Positions 33,050 to 41,159 of a stretch of DNA of 64,000 nucleotides are shown one piece after another; position 1 is the first letter of the stretch, and the number at the start of each line of letters is the position of its first letter. Position numbers and translations under genes: made by a program. The notes beneath the pieces are model-generated. The model was not told where the DNA came from. It did no database searches and saw only the letters and a list, made by a program, of their open reading frames with translations. Origin of the DNA: an uncultured Gemmata sp. (GTDB lineage Bacteria; Planctomycetota; Planctomycetia; Gemmatales; Gemmataceae); the NCBI GenBank assembly GCA_937924775.1, contig CALDUT010000010.1, forward strand, positions 310,001 through 374,000. The letters run 5' to 3'.

Positions 33050-33586
33050 GTGCAAAAATTCCACGCGACCACGATTCTGGCTGTACGTACACCCGCCGGT
33101 GGGGCGATCGGCGGCGATGGGCAGGTCACTTTGGGCAATATCGTGATGAAAGCCGATGCCCGCAAGATTCGCAAACTCTACGATGGGCATGTGCTGGCCG
33201 GCTTCGCCGGTGCTGCCGCGGACGCCTTCAGTTTGTTGGAACGCTTTGAGCAGAAACTGCGCGATTTTCACGGCTCAGTTCCCAAAGCAGCGACGGAATT
33301 GGCGAAGGAATGGCGCACCGATCGTATCCTACGCCGGTTGGAGGCGATGCTCATTGCACTCGACCGGGAGAATCTCCTGCTAGTCAGTGGAACCGGGGAT
33401 GTTATCGCTCCCAGCGACAATGTTTTGGCCATCGGCTCGGGGGGAGCCTACGCCCTGGCCGCCGCCCGTGCCTTGTTGGCCCATACCCCATTGAAACCAG
33501 CTGACGTAGTTCGAGCCGCTTTGGAAATTGCCGGGGATTTGTGCATCTATACCAACCGCAACATTGAAGTTCACGAATTGACCTGA
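33050..33586 (+). CDS. hslV: HslV (ClpQ) protease subunit
   Basis: The 178-residue N-terminal-nucleophile hydrolase forms the dodecameric proteolytic core of HslVU. The catalytic threonine should be Thr7 of the TTILAVR segment, exposed after removal of a six-residue propeptide. Family motifs [11 protein letters not shown] near residue 21, KIRKLYDG near 39, [10 protein letters not shown] near 50 and [17 protein letters not shown] near 126 are intact. The start is GTG with GGAG 5 nt upstream. It lies 122 nt before hslU, as usual for the pair. Confidence 0.96.
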   Translation: MQKFHATTILAVRTPAGGAIGGDGQVTLGNIVMKADARKIRKLYDGHVLAGFAGAAADAFSLLERFEQKLRDFHGSVPKAATELAKEWRTDRILRRLEAMLIALDRENLLLVSGTGDVIAPSDNVLAIGSGGAYALAAARALLAHTPLKPADVVRAALEIAGDLCIYTNRNIEVHELT

Positions 33587-33708
33587 ATTGTGCGGTCAGG
33601 GCCTCTGGGTCCGGCCAAGAATGCGGTGGAAACTGGCTCACTTGGCCACACGCCGCAGCGTCAGAAGGTAGCACGTGGAACTTCCCGCGAAGGAATTGAG
33701 GTGGCAAC

Positions 33709-35055
33709 GTGACTGATTCCATGACCCCCCGTCAGATCGTTTCAGAATTGGACAAATACATCGTCGGTCAGGCCGCGGCGAAAAAGGCGGTGGCCATTGC
33801 GATTCGTAACCGGTGGCGGCGTCAGCAGTTAGCGCCGGAATTGCGCCGCGATGTCACCCCCAAAAACATCATCCTGATTGGCCCCACCGGTGTGGGGAAA
33901 ACGGAAATCGCCCGGCGGTTGGCCGCGTTAGTGGGGGCTCCGTTCATCAAGGTCGAGGCTACCAAATTCACGGAGGTGGGTTATGTAGGTCGCGATGTGG
34001 AGAGTATCATCCGGGATTTGACCGAAGCCGGCATCGGCCTTGTTCGCAACGAAATGCGCTCCAAAGTGCAAGAAAAAGCCCAGGAACGGGTTACCGAGCG
34101 GCTACTTGATTTATTGGTCCCTGCACCCAAGAACACACCGTGGGAACCCGAACAGGAACGCGAAGAGGCGGAACGCCGCCAACGAACACGCGAAAAAATG
34201 CGGGCCAAACTCCTGGCCGGGGAACTCGAAGATCGCATCGTTGAACTCACGATTGAGCAGAAAGCTGTTCCGGTGCAAATTTTCTCCAATTTGGGCATGG
34301 AGAATATGGATGTGGACCTCCAAGGAATGTTTGAACGCATGCTGCCGAAAAACACGCAGCCGCGGCAACTTCCCGTCAAAGAGGCCCGCCGCATACTGTT
34401 TGAACAGGAAACGGACGCCCTGATCGACCGTACCGCTGTGGTGGAACAGGCGATCGAACGCGTTGAAAACCACGGGATTGTATTCCTTGACGAAATCGAC
34501 AAAGTCTGCGGCCCAGCCTCCAGTCACGGGCCGGATGTGTCGCGGCAAGGTGTCCAACGGGATCTCTTGCCCGTTGTCGAAGGAACCACGGTCAACACCA
34601 AGCACGGGCCTGTGCGCACGGATCACATCCTCTTCATTGCCGCAGGGGCCTTTCATGTCGCCAAACCTTCCGATCTGATGCCGGAATTGCAAGGCCGCTT
34701 TCCCATTCGGGTGGAACTGACGGACTTAACCAAGGCCGATTTCCTCCGGGTTCTCCGCGAACCCAAACATGCACTCCCCAAGCAATATGCGGAACTCTTG
34801 CGGACCGAGGGCGTTGAGCTGGAATTCACCGACGATGGGTTAGAGGCCATTGCGGACATTGCTTTTGAAGTCAATCGCAGCACTCAGAACATTGGGGCCC
34901 GACGGCTTCATACGGTGATTGAAAAAGTGGTGGAGGAAATCAGTTTCGAAGGTCCAGATTTACCGAAAAAGCATGTGGTGATCGACGGTCGATTCGTCCG
35001 CGACAAGCTTGGACCGATCACGGAACGGGAGGATTTGAGCCGCTTCATTCTGTAA
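33709..35055 (+). CDS. hslU: HslU (ClpY) unfoldase ATPase
   Basis: The 448-residue AAA+ ATPase unfolds substrates for HslV. It has the N-terminal MTPRQIVSELDKYIVGQ, Walker A GPTGVGKT (58-65), the pore motif GYVGRDVES near 87, an intermediate charged domain (about 110-230), Walker B IVFLDEIDK near 258, sensor-2 region IGARRLHTV near 394, and a C-terminal LSRFIL tail that docks into HslV. The start is taken as the GTG at 33709 with GAGGTGG about 4 nt upstream; the ATG at 33721 is four codons inside. All functional motifs look intact. Confidence 0.96.
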   Translation: MTDSMTPRQIVSELDKYIVGQAAAKKAVAIAIRNRWRRQQLAPELRRDVTPKNIILIGPTGVGKTEIARRLAALVGAPFIKVEATKFTEVGYVGRDVESIIRDLTEAGIGLVRNEMRSKVQEKAQERVTERLLDLLVPAPKNTPWEPEQEREEAERRQRTREKMRAKLLAGELEDRIVELTIEQKAVPVQIFSNLGMENMDVDLQGMFERMLPKNTQPRQLPVKEARRILFEQETDALIDRTAVVEQAIERVENHGIVFLDEIDKVCGPASSHGPDVSRQGVQRDLLPVVEGTTVNTKHGPVRTDHILFIAAGAFHVAKPSDLMPELQGRFPIRVELTDLTKADFLRVLREPKHALPKQYAELLRTEGVELEFTDDGLEAIADIAFEVNRSTQNIGARRLHTVIEKVVEEISFEGPDLPKKHVVIDGRFVRDKLGPITEREDLSRFIL

Positions 35056-35222
35056 AGGTTGTAGCGATCCCGTGATTGGTAACGAGGATTTCTGTTGCAA
35101 TGGCTGATTCGACACGCGGGGAAATCGGCACTATGCTGTTAACGGAGTATTTCTGATTCGTCACAGTTACTCGAGCGGGAGAGGCGGCCCGGGCCGTCGA
35201 CATCATTACACGAGGCACAGCT

Positions 35223-36248
35223 ATGCGGAAACGCGTTGCGACCGGTTGGGTCATGATTATAGCCGGTTTGAGCGTTCTTCTCGACTCTGCGGCTCCCCCC
35301 TTGGCGGCCCAGGACAAATCCAAGATCGTGCCGCCTAAACACTTGTACGGCCACGACTTACGCGTCCGCAAAGGCGGCGTGCGCGATTTTGACCAAAACA
35401 CACCACGGGTGGGGGTTGAGTTTTTCCATGACGAAGCCACTCAAGCCATCATCGCCATCAGTGAGATCGGAGCGATTGCCGTCGTCAAAGCCCCGTTAGC
35501 GAAATTCGGGGACGACAAAAAATGCGAATGGAAGACCGCGCATGACCTCCATTGCCGTAAAGCCGGGGAAGCGGAATTCACCCAATCAACGAAAAAATGG
35601 GGGGTCGAGATGTTCTCTGATCGCGGCACCAACCAATTGCTCTACGTCTGTGAATCCAAGGACATTGCTTTGGCCCCCGTGCCGGGTGGGTTGGTCACCG
35701 ATCGCGGCCCCAAGTGGCATCATGCGCTTGAACCGAAAGTGCGGGCCCCGGAAATGGTGGAGTTCACCAATGCCAAAAAATTCGGCATGGAGATTTTCAA
35801 AGACGAAAACACCAACGGCTTGATTTACATCACCGAAACTGGGGCGATTGCTACAGCCACCACCAGCCTGCCGGTTCCCGATCCCAAGAAAATCGCTGCC
35901 CCCAAGGCTGTCTATGGCCTCGATTTACGCGTTCGCGGCGCGGAAGAGCCCAATTTCACCGAAAAGACCAAACGTTGGGGTGTGGAAGTGTTTCTCGATC
36001 CCAATGCAGGAACGCAATTTTACCTTTCTGAAGCCGGCTATATCAGTGCTGTTCCCCAGAAGGGAGAATTTGTTCCAGGGGCCCGTGGAGTCACCTGGCG
36101 GAGTGCCATGGCCTTGCGGGCCCGCAAGGGCGGCGAAACCAACTTCGACAGTGCGAAAAAATACGGTATCGAGGTATTCGAAGACAACCGCACCGGCAAC
36201 TTGCTGTTCATCAGCGAAACCGGCTCGATCGCCGTATTACCAAAATAG
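35223..36248 (+). CDS. Secreted protein made of five tandem repeats
   Basis: I do not recognise a named family. The 341-residue product has a signal peptide ending near AAQ30, followed by five copies of a roughly 48-residue unit spaced by about 62 residues (approximately 41-88, 103-150, 165-212, 229-277 and 291-339). The unit reads hDLRVRkgGE.eFt..TKkwGVEvF.D..tg.LlYisEtG.IAv, predicted as beta-rich. It has no catalytic motif, and the regular repeats suggest a beta-propeller-like or binding scaffold outside the cytoplasm. It lies alone after hslU with a 167-nt gap. Repeat copies differ from each other, so the duplication is old. Confidence 0.75.
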   Translation: MRKRVATGWVMIIAGLSVLLDSAAPPLAAQDKSKIVPPKHLYGHDLRVRKGGVRDFDQNTPRVGVEFFHDEATQAIIAISEIGAIAVVKAPLAKFGDDKKCEWKTAHDLHCRKAGEAEFTQSTKKWGVEMFSDRGTNQLLYVCESKDIALAPVPGGLVTDRGPKWHHALEPKVRAPEMVEFTNAKKFGMEIFKDENTNGLIYITETGAIATATTSLPVPDPKKIAAPKAVYGLDLRVRGAEEPNFTEKTKRWGVEVFLDPNAGTQFYLSEAGYISAVPQKGEFVPGARGVTWRSAMALRARKGGETNFDSAKKYGIEVFEDNRTGNLLFISETGSIAVLPK

Positions 36249-36361
36249 ACAAGAACTAACACCTCAACGACTGGCGTCAAAGAGTCAACAAAATCAGCGT
36301 CTGATCCAGCGGGAAGGTACGGATAGGTACCTTACCCGCTGGTGGATTCTCAACTCGTCTG

Positions 36362-36832
36362 TCACCAATCTGCGACAAATCCTCCTCCGTAGCGTTTGGT
36401 GAGAACTCCGCGGAGTTCTTTCAGCTTCTTTTTTGCTTGGGCGGCCTTGCGGTTAGCCTCCGCGTACAGCTCGGCCAACTGCCGCGATTGCCGCAAAAAT
36501 TCCGGGTTCCGATCCACCGTATTCGCCCGCCACAAGACTTCTTCTTCCGCTTGGATCACTTGATGAACAGCCGCCACGAGTTCGCCGTCCACCCCCTCGG
36601 TCGGCAGCTCCCGCAGCGCTTCGACTTGGGCTTCCAACAATTTCACCAAGCTTTTCATGTCGTCGCTAGCGGGTTTTTGGGACAAGATCGTGTTCACCTC
36701 ACGCCAGTATGCGTGGGTTTCGGTGGGGGGAGGAACGGCCGGGTCGATCCCCCCGCGAAAGGGGAGGCAACCGGTGGAAACCAGCCACACTCCGGGCCAT
36801 AATAGCCACCACAATCGACTCAGCATGATCAT
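36362..36832 (-). CDS. Hypothetical lipoprotein with helical body
   Basis: The 156-residue product has a lipoprotein signal (WLVSTGC, cysteine near residue 22), then a Pro-rich linker and an all-helical Glu/Ala/Lys-rich region to the C-terminus (about 60-145), likely a coiled coil. I do not recognise a family. The start could be ATG 36832, ATG 36826 or GTG 36844. It diverges from purE by 131 nt and converges on the five-repeat protein gene. Confidence 0.65.
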   Translation of the reverse strand: MIMLSRLWWLLWPGVWLVSTGCLPFRGGIDPAVPPPTETHAYWREVNTILSQKPASDDMKSLVKLLEAQVEALRELPTEGVDGELVAAVHQVIQAEEEVLWRANTVDRNPEFLRQSRQLAELYAEANRKAAQAKKKLKELRGVLTKRYGGGFVADW

Positions 36833-36963
36833 TGACCTGTTCACGCTCGGTTATCTGGCGGTATAACGACTGTCACGGCTGACACAAGATCAAGCTGTTT
36901 CAGGGTTATAACTGAGCGATCGGACCACTCTATTCCCACGGTTACAGGAATGGATTCACCATC

Positions 36964-37506
36964 ATGACTGATCCGCGTGTCTCGACCATGGCTACCGCTG
37001 AGGCTGGTGAAATAAAACCGCGTGTGGGGGTCATCATGGGGTCCCGGTCGGATTGGGGCACCATGCAGCCTGCGGTGGAAGTGTTGGCGAAATTGGGAAT
37101 TCCGTATGAGGTGCGGGTAGTTTCCGCCCATCGCACACCAGATTTACTGTTCGATTACGCGGAATCGGCGGAAGGCCGCGGGCTGGAAGTCATCATCGCT
37201 GGGGCTGGGGGAGCCGCTCACCTGCCCGGCATGTGCGCGGCGAAAACTCTTTTGCCGGTGTTGGGCGTGCCTATTGAATCCGCGGTCTTACGCGGTCTAG
37301 ATTCGCTGTTGAGCATAGTTCAGATGCCAGCCGGAGTACCGGTGGGAACGCTCGCGATCGGCACCTCCGGGGCCATAAACGCCGCTTTGTTAGCCGCCGC
37401 CATCCTGGCGATCAAAACGCCCAGTATCCGGGAAGGCCTCCGGAATTTTCGCCATTCTCGGACCCAGGAAGTTCTCGATCATCCTGACCCACGAGCCACT
37501 TCTTGA
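36964..37506 (+). CDS. purE: N5-carboxyaminoimidazole ribonucleotide mutase
   Basis: The 180-residue enzyme converts N5-CAIR to CAIR in purine biosynthesis. It shows [11 protein letters not shown] near residue 22, [11 protein letters not shown] near 50 (the catalytic His), [13 protein letters not shown] near 78 and [13 protein letters not shown] near 138, the class I PurE set. An extra N-terminal 18 residues precede the fold. purK follows on the same strand after 187 nt, so the two steps are encoded together though with an unusually long gap. Confidence 0.96.
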   Translation: MTDPRVSTMATAEAGEIKPRVGVIMGSRSDWGTMQPAVEVLAKLGIPYEVRVVSAHRTPDLLFDYAESAEGRGLEVIIAGAGGAAHLPGMCAAKTLLPVLGVPIESAVLRGLDSLLSIVQMPAGVPVGTLAIGTSGAINAALLAAAILAIKTPSIREGLRNFRHSRTQEVLDHPDPRATS

Positions 37507-37693
37507 CCGCACAGCTCTGCGGCCAAACACCAAAGCCCGCTAAGAAGCCATCCTCCGACGATGAGGGAGCGCAGAAAGATTACTTTGTGAATGAAAGAAA
37601 TGATCAATAGGGTCTGCCCGAAATCCCCTTTCGGTACGAACGGGTTAACTTCAACATGGACTCCAGACTGATCGCACATTGTCCGGGGATCGT

Positions 37694-38794
37694 ATGAAAC
37701 TGGGTATTCTGGGTGGTGGTCAACTCGGCCGGATGCTCGCGTTGGCCGGTTATCCTTTGGGTTTAACTACAACAGTGCTAGAACCCTCGGCCGGTTGCTC
37801 CGCCGCGGCGGTTTGCTCACACATCCACGGCGAATTGGAAGACTATCAAGCGCTTTACGAACTCGCGAAAGTCAGTGAGATTGTCACTTTCGAGTTTGAA
37901 AACGTGCCGGTTCAGTCCGCGCAATGGTTGGCGGAGCGGGTGCCGGTTTTTCCACCACCGCGAGCATTGGAGGTATCCCAAGAACGGTTGGCCGAAAAAG
38001 AATTCTTCAGCTCACTAGGCATCCCCACGCCACCGTTTGCCGCCGTTGAAACGGCCACCGATTTCCGCACCGCGTTGCGAGAAATCGGCTTGCCTTCAGT
38101 TCTCAAAACCCGGCGTTTTGGTTACGACGGCAAAGGCCAAGCTGTGATCCGCACTCCACAGGACGCTGAAGTCGCGTGGCAACGGCTTGGCGGCCGACCG
38201 TTGATTCTCGAAGGCTTTGTCCCATTTGATCGAGAGCTGTCGCTGATTGCGGTTCGCAGCCGCGACGGCCAGATCGCGTGTTATCCCCTGATCGAGAACA
38301 CCCATATTGATGGGATTTTGCACCGGTCCATCGCTCCGGCCGGGGATACCGGAGAAGAGTTGACCGAACGGGCCATGGATTTCGCCGCACGCATACTCAC
38401 GGAACTGGATTATGTGGGGGTGTTGTGTATTGAGTTTTTCCAAGAAGGACCGCGGTTATTGGCCAACGAAATGGCTCCTCGGGTTCACAATTCCGGGCAT
38501 TGGACGATCGAGGGTGCTTTCACCAGTCAGTTTGAAAATCATCTGCGCGCCGTCTGCGGGTGGCCCTTAGGCCGGACCGATACAATTGGCTGTTCGGTAA
38601 TGTACAACTTCATAGGTGATCTACCCGATCCCTCCGTGGTGTTGGCCCACCGCGAAGCCCATTTGCACCTGTACGGAAAATCGGCACGCCCGGGGCGAAA
38701 AGTCGGCCATGTGACCTTGCAAGTGGGCGACCGCGACGAGTTGGTAGCCCGCTTGCCGGAGTGGGATCGCAGCTTCCAGCGTCTTCCGTTGTGA
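37694..38794 (+). CDS. purK: N5-carboxyaminoimidazole ribonucleotide synthase
   Basis: The 366-residue ATP-grasp enzyme carboxylates AIR with bicarbonate and ATP. It begins KLGILGGGQLGRMLA, has the VTFEFENVP segment near residue 70, KTRRFGYDGKGQ near 140 (the ATP-binding loop), and NEMAPRVHNSGHWTIEGA near 262, all diagnostic of PurK. The ATG at 37694 is preceded by GGGGA; a TTG at 37679 in frame is less likely. Length is typical. It supplies the substrate for PurE. Confidence 0.96.
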   Translation: MKLGILGGGQLGRMLALAGYPLGLTTTVLEPSAGCSAAAVCSHIHGELEDYQALYELAKVSEIVTFEFENVPVQSAQWLAERVPVFPPPRALEVSQERLAEKEFFSSLGIPTPPFAAVETATDFRTALREIGLPSVLKTRRFGYDGKGQAVIRTPQDAEVAWQRLGGRPLILEGFVPFDRELSLIAVRSRDGQIACYPLIENTHIDGILHRSIAPAGDTGEELTERAMDFAARILTELDYVGVLCIEFFQEGPRLLANEMAPRVHNSGHWTIEGAFTSQFENHLRAVCGWPLGRTDTIGCSVMYNFIGDLPDPSVVLAHREAHLHLYGKSARPGRKVGHVTLQVGDRDELVARLPEWDRSFQRLPL

Positions 38795-38954
38795 GGGATT
38801 TCACAACGAGAAGTTATGGACAGGGCAATCGGAATCTCGACTCTTCTATGTTACAAGTGTAGATAGAGCAAGAAGTTGCGTTATCCGTAGGCGGATTGCA
38901 ACCCCACCGATACGGCCACAAGGGATGGAATGACGGCTTTGGTGGTACCAACGT

Positions 38955-39749
38955 ATGCGTGTTTCCGGGCATCGACTCTCTCTCTCGATTCCGCGACGCA
39001 TGGTCTGCGATCTGTTGTATGCTTCGCGGCATATCCCGATTATCACCATCGAACGGCGGATGAACCTAGCCTCGGTTATCGCAGCCCGGCGACGGTTGGC
39101 TGTTCCGCCCGCGTGGACGCTCCTGTTAGTCAAGGCGTTTGGTGCGGTGGCTGCGCGTTGGCCGATCTTCCGACGGGCTTATTTGCCGTGGCCGTGGCCC
39201 CATTTGTGGCAAGCTGATGAGAATATCGCGTCGATTGCGGTGGAGCGCGAATACCAGGGTGAAATGGCGGTCTTCTTTGGATTCGTGAAATCTCCAGAAG
39301 CTCTGAGTTTGCAAGAACTTACGGCCATTCTTGAGCAATGGAAAACGCTCCCGGTAGAGGCCATTCACCCGTTTCGCCGCCAGCTCAAATATGCCCGCTA
39401 CCCAACCCCGCTACGGCGGTTACTGTGGACGTATGCCACGTCGTGGTCGGGGAAAATCAAAGCCCGGAATTTCGGTACCTTTGGTATCAGCCTCACCGGG
39501 GCTGCCGGTGCCACGGCCCGCAACCTGATCGGCCCTCTTACCAGCGCCATCAATACGGGAATCATCCATGCTGATGGCTCGGTGGATGTTCGACTGCATT
39601 TCGATCATCGCGTCATGGATGGAATGCCAGTCGCGCGCGCCTTGGAGGAACTCGAAAGCATCCTCTGTACCCAGATTGTGGAGGAGTTGGGAGCATTAGC
39701 CAGCAACCGGGTGAGTTCCCCCGTCAAGAACCCGTCTTCGTGGCAATAG
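38955..39749 (+). CDS. Stand-alone 2-oxoacid dehydrogenase E2-type acyltransferase domain
   Basis: The 264-residue product matches only the catalytic domain of E2 acyltransferases. It ends with HFDHRVMDGMPVARALEELE, where the His and Asp of the HRVMDG motif are the catalytic pair, and has the preceding GTFGISLTG...TSAINTGI region. There is no lipoyl or peripheral-subunit-binding domain, so it cannot act as a normal E2. Its N-terminus (first 40 residues) is basic. It may acylate another small molecule or be a trimer-forming scaffold. It stands alone and its stop abuts the stop of the convergent Ddl-like gene with no base between. Confidence 0.75.
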   Translation: MRVSGHRLSLSIPRRMVCDLLYASRHIPIITIERRMNLASVIAARRRLAVPPAWTLLLVKAFGAVAARWPIFRRAYLPWPWPHLWQADENIASIAVEREYQGEMAVFFGFVKSPEALSLQELTAILEQWKTLPVEAIHPFRRQLKYARYPTPLRRLLWTYATSWSGKIKARNFGTFGISLTGAAGATARNLIGPLTSAINTGIIHADGSVDVRLHFDHRVMDGMPVARALEELESILCTQIVEELGALASNRVSSPVKNPSSWQ

Positions 39750-40772
39750 TTATTTCATCCCGTAACGGGACAAAGTTGCGTCCAGAATCATACGGATGAG
39801 CTGGTGATAGGTGAGCCCCATGCGATATGCCAGATACAACAAATCGCTCGATTCCGGATTCAAACCCGGTAAGGGATTAATCTCTAGGAAGTAGGGAATC
39901 CCATCGCGGATGCGAAAATCGATGCGTGCCAAGTCGCGACAACCCAGCCCCACGAAGGCTGCCATGGCATCGGCTTCGACGACTCGACGGACCTCCGGCG
40001 GCAACCGGGCCGGGGCGACATAATCCACCACGTTGTGCCAAGCCCGTTTCACTTCGAGGCTATAAACAAAATCCGCAGCCGATTGTTGGGGAATTAATTG
40101 CATAATACCAATCGACTGGGGGGGATCATTGCCTACCAATCCGATGGTTACCTCGTCACCCGCTATGTATTCCTCCACGAGTACCGGTTGATGGTAATGC
40201 TTCCACAATTCGACCACTGTCGGCCCCAAATCCGCCGCGGTTTTGATCAGGCAGCGGTTGCGAATGCCGCGACTAGAGCCTTCACAGGTGGGTTTGGCGA
40301 TGACCGGAAGCGGCAATCCGGCTTCGTCGAGAATCGCTGGAAATTCGGCAAAATCCCCGTCATAGTCTTCCGGGGGGGGGGGCAGGGTGATGCCTTTGGG
40401 GACGGTCAGGCCGTGGGATTCCACCACGCGGCGGGTCATGTCTTTATCCAGCGCGACGGCCAAAGCCAACGGATCGGAACCGCTGTAGGGAATGCCCAAC
40501 ATCTCGCACACCGCGGGAACGCGGGCCTCCCGGGACCGTGAGACTCCGGTTCCTTCGGCAAAGTTGAAGACCAAATCCGGGGGATCGCGAAGAACCGCCT
40601 CCAGGAATTCCCGGCCATCGCCCAATTCCACCACCTCATGGCTCAACGATTGGAAGACCTCGGCAATAGCCCGCACCGTTGTGGGAGAATCGAATTCCTC
40701 ATACAAATCGTCCGGAGCCCCCGCAGGTAAGGGACCAGTGGGTTTCAGAGTGCAGGCGATTCCGATTCGCAT
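39750..40772 (-). CDS. D-alanine-D-alanine-ligase-like ATP-grasp enzyme
   Basis: The 340-residue product has the Ddl organisation: an N-terminal GIACTL strand, DLVFNFAEGTGVSRSREARVP near residue 65, GIPYSGSDPLALAVALDKD near 92, KPTCEGSSRGI near 160 (the ATP loop), VEEYIAGDEVTIGLVGN near 197 and FLEINPLPGLNP near 297. A housekeeping Ddl is not excluded, but its neighbours are a KamA-type aminomutase and a small membrane protein, so it may join beta-lysine or another amino acid to a partner. The gene contains an 11-C run (PPPP region, near residue 131), a possible slippage site. It starts 44 nt after the small membrane protein gene. Confidence 0.83.
   Translation of the reverse strand: MRIGIACTLKPTGPLPAGAPDDLYEEFDSPTTVRAIAEVFQSLSHEVVELGDGREFLEAVLRDPPDLVFNFAEGTGVSRSREARVPAVCEMLGIPYSGSDPLALAVALDKDMTRRVVESHGLTVPKGITLPPPPEDYDGDFAEFPAILDEAGLPLPVIAKPTCEGSSRGIRNRCLIKTAADLGPTVVELWKHYHQPVLVEEYIAGDEVTIGLVGNDPPQSIGIMQLIPQQSAADFVYSLEVKRAWHNVVDYVAPARLPPEVRRVVEADAMAAFVGLGCRDLARIDFRIRDGIPYFLEINPLPGLNPESSDLLYLAYRMGLTYHQLIRMILDATLSRYGMK
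40372..40382. repeat. Homopolymer run of 11 G/C in coding sequence
   Basis: Eleven consecutive G on the plus strand (C in the coding strand) lie inside the Ddl-like gene and encode a Pro run. Such tracts can slip by one base and switch the frame. Confidence 0.9.
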
Positions 40773-40816
40773 AGCCGGCTACTCCGATGTCAAATCCGCT
40801 GGGTACTCCGCGGGCA

Positions 40817-41059
40817 TTACGATTTCGGCCCGGATTTGGACTTTTGAAAAAGCGAATAAGCACTCCACCCGTTGATGACGGCGATGATCGCAGCGAGGAC
40901 CGCTCCAATCAGGTAAAAATTCTGTTTTTCTGGTTCCACGTGCTCGGAATAGAAAAACATAAAGATAGCCACACCGATCGCCAAAACGGTCCAAACCACA
41001 GCTGTGGTCGGTCCTTTCGAGTCATTTCCGCGATGATGATCCGAGGCGGAAGTGGACAT
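40817..41059 (-). CDS. Small membrane protein with two helices
   Basis: The 80-residue product has a hydrophilic His/Ser-rich N-terminus of about 18 residues, then two hydrophobic helices (about 20-36 and 47-64) separated by SEHVEPEKQN and a basic tail. I do not recognise a family. It lies between kamA and the Ddl-like gene on the same strand, with gaps of 100 nt and 44 nt. It may just sit in the operon or anchor a complex. Confidence 0.6.
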   Translation of the reverse strand: MSTSASDHHRGNDSKGPTTAVVWTVLAIGVAIFMFFYSEHVEPEKQNFYLIGAVLAAIIAVINGWSAYSLFQKSKSGPKS

Positions 41060-41159
41060 GGGACGCCTTCGTAAAGCAGGAGAACACCGAGAGGGTCAAT
41101 CACCAACCTCCGGGAAAACCCGAGGGTGTTATCTTAGGGAAATTACCCACTATTTACAC

